From NCBI GenBank assembly GCA_003427395.1, contig BFEA01000020.1, forward strand, positions 1,132,824 to 1,163,917: a stretch of 31,094 nt of DNA, written 5' to 3'. Origin of the DNA: Chara braunii. Taxonomy: Eukaryota; Streptophyta; Charophyceae; Charales; Characeae. A program made the translations under genes and the position numbers. A model generated the notes under the pieces. It saw only the letters and a list, made by a program, of their open reading frames with translations. It made no database searches and had not been told where the DNA came from. Positions 19,160-27,986 of the stretch are shown here, in pieces. Position 1 is the stretch's first letter; every line of letters begins with the position of its first letter.

Positions 19160-21235
19160 GAACCATATTTCTCTCCTCTCTTTCTTCTTTTCTTTCTTAG
19201 TTCCATTGTCCTTTTGTTCATCTGTGCCTCCGCTCCTTTCTTCATCTTTCTTGTCCTTCAGTCCTCTCCTCAGTCCTCACTTCCGTCCCTCTTTGCTTCC
19301 TTCTCCATGTCTTTCTTCATGTTCTCTCTTTCGCTCCTTCCACACTTTCCCACCTCCCGTTTTCCTCTCCTTTCCGCGCTTCCCTCTCTCCGTTCCTTTC
19401 CCTCCTTCCACACTTTCTCCTCTCCCTCCCTTCCTTCCCATCCTAAATTTCCTCCCTCCCTTTGTCCTCCTTTCCTATGTTCCTTCTCTACCTTCTTTTT
19501 CTTTCTCCTGTTATTTGTTTTCTTCCGTTTCCTTCCTCACCCATATTCCTGCCATACCTCCCCTTCTCGCCCCTATTTGATGGTCTCCTTCTCTTCTCCT
19601 TCTATGCTGCAATTTTCCTCTTTTTTTTTCAATTTTTCTCCTTTTTTCTTTCTTACTTTCTTTTTTTGGACCATTTCTTGATTAATGCATGTCACCCTTG
19701 CGCAGGGGCCAAGCTAATCTTCTCTGTATGTTTCCAATTTTAACGGATGTCGCGAAGGACTACGCTGCTATTTCTCATTCTCCTTCCTTCCCAGTGTTAC
19801 CACATTTTTTTTCGTCCCTTACTGTTCCTTCTTTCTCTTCCTTCGTGCCTTTCCTCCTCCTCTCTCTTCTCTCTCTTTTTTCTCTCCCTTCACTTCCTCC
19901 CTCTGTCCCTCATCTCCTTTCCTCTCCCCTATTCCTTTCCTACTCCCCTTCCCTCCTTCATTCCCCTCTCCCCTGTACCTTCTCCCTTAACCAATCTGTT
20001 TCCCTCTCGCATCCCCCTCTCTCTCCCGTCTCTCCTTCCCTAATGTTCCTTACTCCCTTCCCTTCCTCACCTCCGCTTGCACCTCCTTTCCTCCCCTTCG
20101 GTTCCTTCTCCTTTCCCTCCTTCAACTTTCCTTGTCTTGTTCCTCCTTTCCTAGTCTCCCTTCCCTCTCCTATTCCACTATCCTACTACACTCCTTCCTG
20201 CAGTCCCCTCCTCTGACGCCTTCCTCTCTACCTGTTCCTGCCCTCCGCTTCTCCTCTCCCTTCCTCCCCGACTTCCCTCGTGCCCCTATCTCTTCTCTAT
20301 CCCTTTCGTCCCCCTCCCTCCTTTCTCTTTCTTAACTCCTCTCCCCCTTCCCCCCTCCCCCTTCCCTCCTACCACTCCCTTCTCTCCTTTGCTTCCCCAC
20401 ATTCATTTCCCCCTCCATTATGTCTCTCCCTTCCTTCCCTGCCTTCCTCCCCTCCTTCCTTCCTCCTGTCCTTCCTCACTTTTTCCCTTGCTTTCTTTCC
20501 TTCCTCCCGTCTCCCCTTCCTTCCTGCACCTTTTCTCCCTCCCTTCTTTCTCCCAATCACTTCCTTTCCTCACGTCCTTTCTTCCCCTCCCCCTTCCTCC
20601 TCCCTCCCTTAATCCCCTCCCTTGTTTCGCTTTCTGCCTTCCCTATTCTTTGTCCCTTTCATCCATTCCCTTTATCTGCTTCCTTCCTTTTCTTTCCCCT
20701 TCCTCCTTCTTCCTTCCAATCCTCGTTGCCTCTCCGTTCCTCTTCTCCATTCCCTTGTCTCTTCCCCGTTATTCCCTTCTCTTCTAATTCTCCTCTTCCT
20801 TCCCTCCCCTTCTTCCCCTCCCTTCTTCCCCTCCCCTCTCTCCCTCCACTTGCTCTTTCCATTCCTCCCCTCCTCTTCCTCTCCCACCTTTCGCCGCGGC
20901 CTCTCTTCCCTCTGTTTCTCCCTCCCATTCCTCAACTCTGTTCTTCTTTTCCTCTTTCTTTCCTCCCATCCTCGTCACTTTCCTTCCACTCTCATCTCCC
21001 CCTTCCTCCTTCACCCTCTTCTCTTCCCCTTGCTCGTCGTCCTTCCTCTCTGCCCCTTCCTTCCCTCCTATCCCCCCTCCCTTTCTTCTCTCTCACCTCC
21101 TCTCTCACCTCCTCTCACACCTTCTTGATTTGCCTTTCTCTCCTTCCTTTTCCTCCACCCTTACCCTCTTCCTTCCCATTGGTCCCTTCTATCCCTCTGC
21201 CACCCCTCACACCCTTTTCTCCTCGGAGGTCAAGA
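19160..21235. repeat. 2-kb homopyrimidine tract
   Basis: Except for the U6-like insert (19668-19760) and short breaks, the plus strand is almost entirely C and T, built from irregular CCTT, TTCC and CTCC words rather than one clean unit. Long open frames rich in Ser, Pro, Leu and Phe (plus strand) or Arg, Glu, Gly and Lys (minus strand) exist only because of this composition. The tract ends abruptly at about 21235, where the purine tract begins. Confidence 0.95.
19668..19760 (-). ncRNA. U6 spliceosomal snRNA-like sequence, probable pseudogene
   Basis: Read on the minus strand this is 93 nt of U6 snRNA. The 5' stem reads GTCCTTCGCGAC; then come ATCCG-TAAAATTGGAA, the ACAGAGA box inside ATACAGAGAAGATTAGC, TGGCCCCTGCGCAAGG, TGACA-GCA, and AAGAAATGGTCC at the end. 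U6 is the catalytic RNA of the spliceosome; ACAGAGA pairs with the 5' splice site and AGC is the catalytic triad, both intact here. There are differences from the usual plant sequence (two bases missing in the 5' stem, T for A after AGC, G for A in CAAGG-TGACA). After GGTCC comes an A-rich stretch rather than a T-run terminator. Upstream I see no plant USE (TCCCACATCG) or TATA. These point to a reverse-transcribed, A-tailed copy. Confidence 0.9.
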
Positions 21236-21821
21236 AATCAGAGGGGGAAGGAAGGAGGGGGCAGTGAAAGTGAGGGTAGTAGGAAGGAAGGAGCAGGACT
21301 GACAGAGCGGAAGGAAGAAAGGGGGGGAAAGAAGGTGAAGGTGAAGGCAGAGGAGAGGTTGAGACGGAAGGGCAAAAGAGCGCATGGAAGGAAGGGCAGA
21401 GAGCAAAAAAGAAGGGCAAAAGACACAAACGAGGAAGGACATAAGGGTGGAAGAAGGGCAGAATGAAAGGAAAGGGAAGAAAGCTGGAAGGGTAGAAGGG
21501 AGGGTGGAAGGGTGGGAAGGAAGGGTGGGAAGGAAGGATGAGAAGGAAGAAATGAAGGGTGAAATGAAGGGTGAAATGAAGGGAGGAAGGGAGGAAGGGA
21601 GGAAGGGATGGAGGGAGGGAGGAAGGAAGGAAGGAAGGGAGGGAGGGAGGGAGGGAGGGAGGGAGGAAGGAAGGAAGGAAGGAAGGGAGGGAGGGAGGGA
21701 GGGAGGGAAGAAGGAAGTGAGGGAGGAGAGAGGGAGGGACGGAGAGAGGAAGGGAGGAAGGGAGGAAGGGAGGAAGGGACGAGGGAAGGGAGAGGGGGGT
21801 AGAGGGAGGAAGGGAGGAAGG
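21236..21821. repeat. 0.6-kb homopurine tract
   Basis: The plus strand switches from pyrimidine to purine and stays G/A-rich to the first base of LTR-B copy 2. Regular (GGAA)n and (GGGA)n blocks dominate at about 21590-21715. With the preceding pyrimidine tract it forms a giant imperfect inverted repeat able to fold on itself, or to form triplex DNA. Open frames in it are composition artefacts. Confidence 0.95.
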
Positions 21822-21890
21822 TGCATTGAATTGCAGTTTCAGCGGGCTGTATCCTAGCTGAGGGCTCAATGGCTTGTAATTGCACGACCA

Positions 21891-22034
21891 CACAACAAAA
21901 ACAAAAACAAAAACGAAAACAAAAACAAAAACTAAAACTAAAACTAAAACAAAAACAAAAACAAAAACAAAAACAGAAAAAAAATAATAAAAAAATAAAA
22001 AAACAAAAAAACAAAAAAGAAAGAAAGAAAGAAA
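21891..22034. repeat. (CAAAAA)n-type A-rich insert in LTR-B
   Basis: About 144 bp of CAAAAA, CTAAAA and AAAT words end in a GAAA run. The aligned site in LTR-B copy 1 (about 17720) has no such tract. It is either an expanded microsatellite or the poly-A tail of a retroposed sequence. Confidence 0.9.
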
Positions 22035-22384
22035 AGTGTGGTTCTGCTGTTTTGAGTACTGTGGGGGCTTGATCCCACTACCTGTCCCGTGGTGGACTTT
22101 TCCATGCTCACGTAGCTTAAGTCGTTTTTGTCCTTCTCCGCTTTGTAGAAACTCGGTAGGCCCGTAGGCCCTCTTTTGCCTTGCAGTAGATTCGCTCCCC
22201 CTCTAGTTTATGTTTCTGTTTAGATGCATGTAGGCAGACAAACCATAGATGTTTGCTGCTTGGACGGTCAGATAGGTCGGTAGGCAGTTCCTGAGTGCTA
22301 GCACTAGGATGTCGGGTAGAAGTAGGGATCGGCGGGTTCTTTTCCCGTTCTTTTTGGAGATGCAACGGGGGGAATTGGGCTGCG

Positions 22385-22603
22385 CTATTTCCCGCGTTCA
22401 GCATCATCGTCTTCTTCAGGCACAGTAGGCCATAGCTGGAGCTGGCCTGTCCTTTGAAGGCCCCGCCAGTAAAGGTCTCCCTGGCGCTGGTATTCCTCTT
22501 CATCACCGAGCTGTTTTGGAGGTTTGAAGTCGGCCGCTGCTTCATCAAGCGGCCTTTGCTGTGTGGTTGCTGCCATAGTGCAGGCAGGCGTCTTTGCCTT
22601 CAT
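22385..22603 (-). CDS. Antisense ORF in LTR-B copy 2, unknown
   Basis: A 72-codon minus-strand frame that includes MAATTQQRPLDEAAA, FKPPKQ, DEEEYQRQGD and the acidic end PEEDDDAERGK. It is nearly the same protein as 30356-30589 from the MAATTQQ position onward. Its first ten residues come from another frame because a small indel near 22600 shifts the start. No domain is recognised. Status as a real gene is uncertain. Confidence 0.3.
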   Translation of the reverse strand: MKAKTPACTMAATTQQRPLDEAAADFKPPKQLGDEEEYQRQGDLYWRGLQRTGQLQLWPTVPEEDDDAERGK

Positions 22604-22814
22604 GGAAGCTCATCTTCTTCTTCATGGTGGTTCAGGGCCTTGCTGCATAAGTATCTGGCTCCTGCCAGATCGGCGCCTATCACTGACGGTCACTAGGGGA
22701 ATGGGTGCTGCTGTTGTTGAGTGTCAGACCTGTTTTGTTAGTGGACTGACTTTCCTGCTCCCTCACTCTCCCTCTCTCTGGTTGCTCTCTCAATACTTCT
22801 ATCGCTCTGGCTCT

Positions 22815-22820
<6 letters not shown>

Positions 22821-22905
<85 letters not shown>
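22821..22905. repeat. (CT)n microsatellite
   Basis: An 85-bp uninterrupted TC repeat, preceded by CT-rich sequence from about 22752. From 22906 to 23090 I see no feature, except that the reading frame leading into the integrase fragment may begin there. Confidence 0.97.
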
Positions 22906-22909
<4 letters not shown>

Positions 22910-23090
22910 CTACTAGCATTGCAACTCTGGATACATCCACTCTGCTTCAACTGCACTTCAGCTATGGCAGTTATGGCTGCCTTCTAGTTCCTCTACCCTA
23001 ACTGGTGTGCCGCTCAGCGCACAACCCAAGCTGTGAGGTCGCACAAGCAACCAGCAGCGCTTCCGCAGCTCACTTAGGACAATTGATGAT

Positions 23091-24310
23091 GTGAGCTGCA
23101 ATGTAGCAGCCATTAATAGTTGCTTGACTTGGCCTTGGTTGACTCCCAGCCAACTGCATCTTGGTTGGAAGCCCAAATCTGCATTAGACTTCCTGTTGCC
23201 TGAAAATCAGCCAACTGGAGCCCCTGACAGCATAGAGTTTGCTGTCAAGTATGAACAGATGCTACAGCAGGCTGTAAAGCACATGAGGAAAGCTCAAGAT
23301 GCCATGGTTGCATCTGAGAACAAACACAGACGACCATCTGAGTTTCAAGTAGGCGAACGAGTCTGGGTAAAGTCATCTGAGTTGGGGCAGGAATTAGGAA
23401 TCTCACGTAAACTAATGCCACAGTACTTTGGCCCCCGGGAAATTCTTGATATATTAGGAGATCAACCAGAAGGTTAACAACAGTCGTATTTTTCATCACC
23501 ACTTCAAGACACCCTTCACCACTTCAGGATGCAGCCTGCCTAAACAGGTGGTTTTCAGGGTCTTCGGACCTTTCACCACTTCAGGACCATTCATGTCTGA
23601 AAATCTTGAATGGTCCTAAAGTGGTGAAAGCTCCGAAGACCCTGAAAACTACCTGCAGGCTGCATCCTCAAGTGGTGAAGGGTGGTTTTCATGGTCTTCG
23701 GACCTTCCACCACTTCAGGACCATTCAGGATTTTCAGACTGCCCAAAACTCTCACTTGACCACTTCAGGACACCCTTCAAGGCCTTCACCACTTCAGGAT
23801 GCAACCTGCCTAAACAGGTGGTTTTCAGGGTCTTCGGACCTTTCACCACTTCAGGACCATTCAGGATTTTCAGACTGCCCAAAACTCTCACTTCATAATT
23901 TTCATTCCTGAATTTTCAGCTACCCGATAACCGCTTGTGAACCAAATGGGCCGTCATATGTCATTCGCATCTTTGGACACCTACGTACCCACCCTGTCTT
24001 CAGTGCATCAAAGTTGGCATCTTTCTCTGTCACTGATCAGTTTCCCTCCAAGAGATCGATGCTGCCCCCAACCATGGACGTACATGTGGACATTGATGAC
24101 ACCATGGAGCACAAGCTGATGTCAGTACCCAAGCCTCCAGGCAGGTGACGCCCTCCGAAACCGCAGATGCCGTATCGAGTATGTTTCATACATCATGCGG
24201 ATCCTAACGAAGATCGACGGTTCACTGGAGAGGAATTGATGAAGACTGCTCCCCAAGTCATCACAAGTTATGAACGAAGTTTGAAAGGGAAGTTGCCTTT
24301 TGTGTAATGA
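23091..24310 (+). pseudogene. Integrase C-terminal half, interrupted (LTR-A type)
   Basis: The plus strand carries the end of a Ty3/Gypsy integrase. Before the insertion come HLGWKPKSALDFLLP (about 23157), YEQMLQQAVKHMRKAQDAM, ENKHRRPSEFQVGERVWVK and a YFGPREILDILGD motif (about 23421). After the insertion (from about 23940) the tail resumes with PNGPSYVIRIFGHLRTHP, VFSASKLASFSVTDQFP and a last region FTGEELMKTAPQVITSYE (about 24220). A two-stop break follows PKPPGR near 24148. The 450-bp intervening block is a foldback repeat array. The fragment ends at 24306, followed by a PPT and LTR-A copy 3, so this integrase belongs to an LTR-A element in plus orientation. The catalytic core is missing. 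Confidence 0.85.
23478..23930. repeat. Foldback and direct-repeat array inside integrase
   Basis: A long hairpin has arms at 23510-23592 and 23608-23684. They are complementary over nearly their whole length, with a 6-base gap near CCTAAACAGG and a loop of about 15 nt. A unit beginning GGTGGTTTTCA, with TCTTCGGACC and CACCACTTCAGGACCATTCA inside, recurs directly at 23547, 23684 and 23817. The last two copies extend through TTTTCAGACTGCCCAAAAC. The flanks share CAACCAGAAGG (23463-23473) and GAACCAAATGG (23939-23949), 8 of 11 identical, possibly an old target duplication. I assign no known family; a non-autonomous foldback transposon is possible. Confidence 0.75.
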
Positions 24311-24330
24311 CTTCTCAAAGGACAATCGAA

Positions 24331-24344
24331 GTAAAGGAGGAGGG
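24331..24344 (+). other. Polypurine tract (LTR-A copy 3)
   Basis: AAAGGAGGAGGGAG lies directly before the TGCAAGGG start of LTR-A copy 3, fixing element orientation as plus. Confidence 0.85.
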
Positions 24345-24946
24345 AGTGCAAGGGTTTGATCCCTCGGCATAACAGTAGAAGGCCCTGCATTAGGCACATG
24401 CCCGCCCTAAGTGAACGCGGGCCTCTGAACTCGTCAATTTTTGCAAATCTTGGTCGGCGCCAGACAGTTGTCACGCACTAGTTGGTTACATCCGCCCTCC
24501 ACATGAGAATGGGAAAGATTCATGAGCCTTCCAGACCATTCTCAACGTGGCCAATGCAGGGGACATTGCACGTTCGTGCCTAAGTGGTTGGGCTTGCCTA
24601 ACCAATTCGGTCCCAGGCCACGGTCTGAACGGGCCTGGGCGCAGACACTTTGGCCGAGACTGAAGCTACTGGAAACTCGGTCTCACGTGACGGGGGCAAG
24701 GCAAAGCACCCGCCACTTTCCATATAGGAAAGGGGCGGGCACCAGGGAGCGCATTCAGGCACTTGCAAGTTTGTGGCAAGACTGCTCGAACGGGCATTGG
24801 GCAAGGTGTTCGTTCATGTGCGGTCGTGTAAGGCAGGGCACAGCCGAGGACAGCGCCATAGCCCAACTTCCATAGCTGGTTGCGCTTGGGTTCCAGCAAG
24901 GGGTAGTGGTGGTCTTCGTGCATGAGGGATAAGACGTGGGTAGAGA

Positions 24947-25025
<79 letters not shown>

Positions 25026-25026
25026 N

Positions 25027-25108
<82 letters not shown>

Positions 25109-25461
25109 AGATGATGATGTGAGGGCACGTACCTGGTCTTGGCGATAGTCGACAAGGGTCGACATCTTCAAGTACTTCGGTTCTGCTATTGACGTCAATA
25201 GTTTCATTGTCAATTCGTAGGCTGGTAGTAGTTGTGTGATTGTTGTCTGGGCGTTGAGCGCCAAGTAGGAGAAAGGGCTCTGGATACTTATGTTGGTGAT
25301 GGCAAGAGTATGCTCTCATTGACACTTGGATTCAGTGTTTTGGTTTTCCATTGGTGTAATATCGGTGCAATTCTGCTTTTCGGGCAGTGTCGGACTTCCT
25401 GGCTTTCAATGCGATTTTGCAATATGAAATGTCATTTCGCTGTTGCTCATTTTTCCTTGCA
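24345..25461 (+). repeat. 3' LTR-A, copy 3
   Basis: This runs from TGCAAGGGTTTGATCCC to TTTTTCCTTGCA, homologous in reverse to 16139-17260. Matching blocks include CCGCCCTAAGTGAACGCGGG near 24404 (the other copies carry its reverse complement), GGGCCTGGGCGCAGACAC near 24631, CATATAGGAAAGG near 24721, GTACCTGGT near 25128 and GATTTTGCAA near 25411. This copy gives the best-preserved termini of the family. It carries a (GA)n expansion in the middle. Confidence 0.87.
24951..25105. repeat. (GA)n microsatellite with one N
   Basis: 155 bp of GA repeat, with an undetermined base at 25026. The homologous position in LTR-A copy 2 holds only a short GAGTCGAGAG-like seed, so the repeat expanded after insertion. 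The true length is uncertain because the N may mark a collapsed or gap-filled repeat. Confidence 0.97.
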
Positions 25462-25559
25462 GTATGTGTTCTTATTTTAAATTTATCTTTTTAATGAATA
25501 TTCATAATTCAAAAAAAAAAGAATCTAATAATCTATATAAAAAAATAATCTATGTAACT
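25462..25559. other. AT-rich spacer
   Basis: About 100 bp of A/T-rich sequence lie between LTR-A copy 3 and the truncated gag of the second LTR-E element. No feature is seen. Confidence 0.7.
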
Positions 25560-26543
25560 TTATGAATGCAATTTATGCAGTATAATAAAAGATAACATGG
25601 TGGCTGACCACTTTCTGCGCTTGAGATTGTGAAGCTTGTTCCTGATCCTTGCAACAGTATGTGGGTCTTTGTATTGCTTAATCAGGATCACTTCAAGTGT
25701 GGTCACAAGTGTGGCTTTAAGCCACTGCGTCAGATTAATCTTAGTGTACCCAACTTGGATAGCCAAGACTTCTAAGAAGCCCCATATGGCGGGCTCGACG
25801 TTTGTCCCCGTGATCAAGTGTTGGCTCATTAGTTGAGTTCCCAATACCTTGAAGTAGGTTCTCATGGAGTTGATCCAGGACTCTGCGTCTTCCTTTCCGC
25901 TGTGCTTTAACGGTATCTGCACCGATTTACTATCCACATTGGGACTGTTGTAGCTGGGACCAGCGAATGATGTGTCTGAATTTGAGGTTGTAGCAATTGC
26001 AGAAATCCATGTGTTGTCACTTGTTGCAGTAACAGCGGGGTCTGCACCTACTGCAGGTCCCGATTGAACCATACTAAGAGAAAAACAAGAATAAGAGACA
26101 TAGAGAGGAGCAAGGATAAACTGGTTAGCAGCATTGGAGGCAGGAAGTAGAGGAAAAAAATTAGGAATCTGGGTCTGATGCAGATTTGCCATCTGCCGCA
26201 TCTGATCACTATGCTCTTTGGCCATATCCGCAATCTGCGTCTGCAGTTTACTCATCTGGTCATATGATTTGGACACCTGACCAGGAAGTTCATTGAGCAA
26301 ATAACAGTCTATAAGAGCACGTACGTATATGACCAGGTCTTTCTTGACCTCAGAGTCCGACCAAGAGGGGGCTGTTTTGAAAACAGTCTCGTGGTCCGTT
26401 ATAGCGGTTTTTCGCTTTTCCTCCTCTTCCTTCTCTTCCTTTGCCAGTGCCTTGTCATGGAGGACTTGGAACAACGTTTTGTCCTCTTCGTTGGCCACGT
26501 CCAATTGGGCCTTCAAGGCTACAAAGGCCTATACCGTTGCCAT
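25560..26543 (-). pseudogene. gag: gag, matrix/capsid region (second LTR-E element)
   Basis: The minus-strand frame from the likely original ATG (26543) has a TAG at codon 5 (26531-26529) and is then open to 25560. The first third is charged coiled coil (LAKEEKEEEEKRKTAI, about residue 26 from 26516). A Pro/Ser/Thr-rich linker follows, then the Ty3/Gypsy capsid region: PLKHSGKEDAESWINSMRTYF (read as PLKHSGKEDAESW, about 203), LTQWLKATLVTTLEVILIKQY (as LTQWLKA, about 264) and HTVARIRNKLHNLKRRKW at the end. The W-x-x-x-L and F-x-Q-Y type positions fit the retrotransposon gag domain. No zinc knuckle remains because the sequence is truncated. Confidence 0.83.
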
Positions 26544-27973
26544 GTTCGAACTACCAGGGTTCTCAACAGGCATTACGGGAAAGGACTAAGCAAGTCCCTC
26601 AAGATGAGTGTTCTCCCTCTCCCTTCTCTCTCTTTCCTCTTTTTGTCCACGAGTCTCCACGGGCATCAAAATATGAACTCAGAAAAAGAAACAGACCGAA
26701 AAGCACAAAGAAAAAAAGGTAGAACTTCTAGTCGGAGCGGCAATACGATTGGACTAGAGAGCAACCAAAATTAAAAAAATAAATTAAAAAAAAATCCAAT
26801 GAGAGTTATGATCCAGCGTCTCAGCCTGATAAAACCAGGTACGAGATCCCCTCGAGCCCAATCTGATCAGTTTTGTGAATGTACAACAAATTCAGACAAC
26901 GAGTAACGACATGCATCAATGGAGAATTGAGTGGTGTATAAGGTGCGAGTCAAGCCACGAACTGCGCGGTTAAAGTACAGAAAACGTCTCAGCCAAGTTC
27001 CCGTCGGTAGCGAGTGCTTTAACCAAGGAATAAAACTCTGCATCCTAGACAGGAAAAGAATGATCTAACGTCAAACAAATCTGGGTCAAAGGGACCCTTC
27101 TTGCTTGGGCTCAGCCCCACTGGGTACCCTTAGGGTCCCATGGAGGCCGTGACTGAGTCCCAACCAAGTGGAGTCCCGCATGGACCTACTTTCCGCCTCT
27201 AGCGAACCGGAAAACGAATTTCAACTTTAGAGAGAACCTACGAACTAAAGTCGTTTAGAGATAAAAAGACAAATGGCGTTCAGAGCAAGATACTTCGTCT
27301 CTCTATCCATCAGGTGAGAAAGTAGTTTGCATACCCAAACGGACAATCAAGACCACAAAGAAGTAGGAAAAGAAACCCAGTGTTATCCCAGCAGGACAAT
27401 CACTACCATGCACACACACACATGGGGATCTCATAGGCACACAACAATTACCAGGGTGGTCAGAGCTTTGAGATGAAGTAGAACTCAACCCCCTTTCCTA
27501 TGGTCCTCCTGACCCCTTTAGCGCTACCCCTACACTAGTGTCATATCTACTATGAGGGTCTGACTCCAACACCAAAGTGCAACACTGGATCATCCACCAA
27601 TGCTGAACATCAAAGTAGCAACTTGTAGTCCGTCGATGCAGAATGGCTACTTCCCTCAAGCTCGCTTGCTTGGGAAGCCCTAAAGTTGCCAAGTGTCTCC
27701 CTTAGGTCAGATTCCAGGTGCGAGTGCCTCTCCCTGTCCCCTCTCACAAATTATCGCACGGTCTTCTCGAAGTGTCTCGCCACCCCAAACTTACTCTCAA
27801 GCACCCTGGTAAGGTCTAGTGTCGACCTAACCCGACCTAACCAGGTGGGGGCAGCTTCTCTTAACCACGGTGCCCCACTTCCCTCAACTTGCCAGCCCTA
27901 ACCCTGAGTTGTAGCCCTCCACTTAGGTTAGGGTTGAAGCGGGAAAGTCAACTCTCGCCAACAAGTAGAATCC
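26544..27973 (-). other. Leader of the second LTR-E element
   Basis: No coding sequence is recognised. A-rich patches lie near 26765-26795. At 27805-27816 and 27834-27845 is the hairpin CCTGGTAAGGTC / GACCTAACCAGG with a 17-nt loop, matching 5280-5320 in the first element. CCTAACC and TTAGGTTAGG words near 27895-27930 form a further inverted pair, as in the first element. The stretch 26850-27780 shows nothing I can name. Confidence 0.6.
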
Positions 27974-27985
27974 TGTCTGATACCA
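27974..27985 (-). other. Primer-binding site (second LTR-E element)
   Basis: The minus strand reads TGGTATCAGACA; the first ten bases are identical to the initiator-Met type site. It is one base inside the LTR end. Confidence 0.85.
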
Positions 27986-27986
27986 A

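Larger units (their letters stand above)
21822..22750 (+). repeat. LTR-B, copy 2 (right-truncated)
   Basis: It starts TGCATTGAATTGCAG, 12 of 15 matches to the start of copy 1, and follows it through CGGGCTGTA, TTTTGAGT, the CTTTGTAG-AACTCGGTAGG block (about 22141) and GTCGGGTAGAAGTAGGGA (about 22311). Similarity stops near 22750, where CT-rich sequence replaces the LTR end. An A-rich (CAAAAA)n insert at 21891-22034 is absent from copy 1. Confidence 0.85.

Noticed and set aside
19115-21466. Long Ser/Pro/Leu/Phe open frames, up to 348 codons, on the plus strand
   Set aside because: They follow directly from C/T composition, are open in several frames at once, and show no domain.
21207-22014. 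Minus-strand open frames of 198-258 codons and plus-strand Arg/Glu/Gly frames in the purine tract
   Set aside because: Low-complexity artefacts of GGAA/GGGA repeats, present in all phases.
23510-23900. CRISPR-like array
   Set aside because: Units overlap, one is inverted, spacers are not uniform, and the context is a eukaryotic retrotransposon.
24345-24375. tRNA fragment suggested by GGGTTTGATCCC, which resembles a T-arm
   Set aside because: No acceptor, D-arm or anticodon arm is found around it; it is the start of LTR-A.
24666-25325. Leu/Ser and Arg/Glu repeat proteins across the GA tract
   Set aside because: Translation of a dinucleotide repeat, including an undetermined base.
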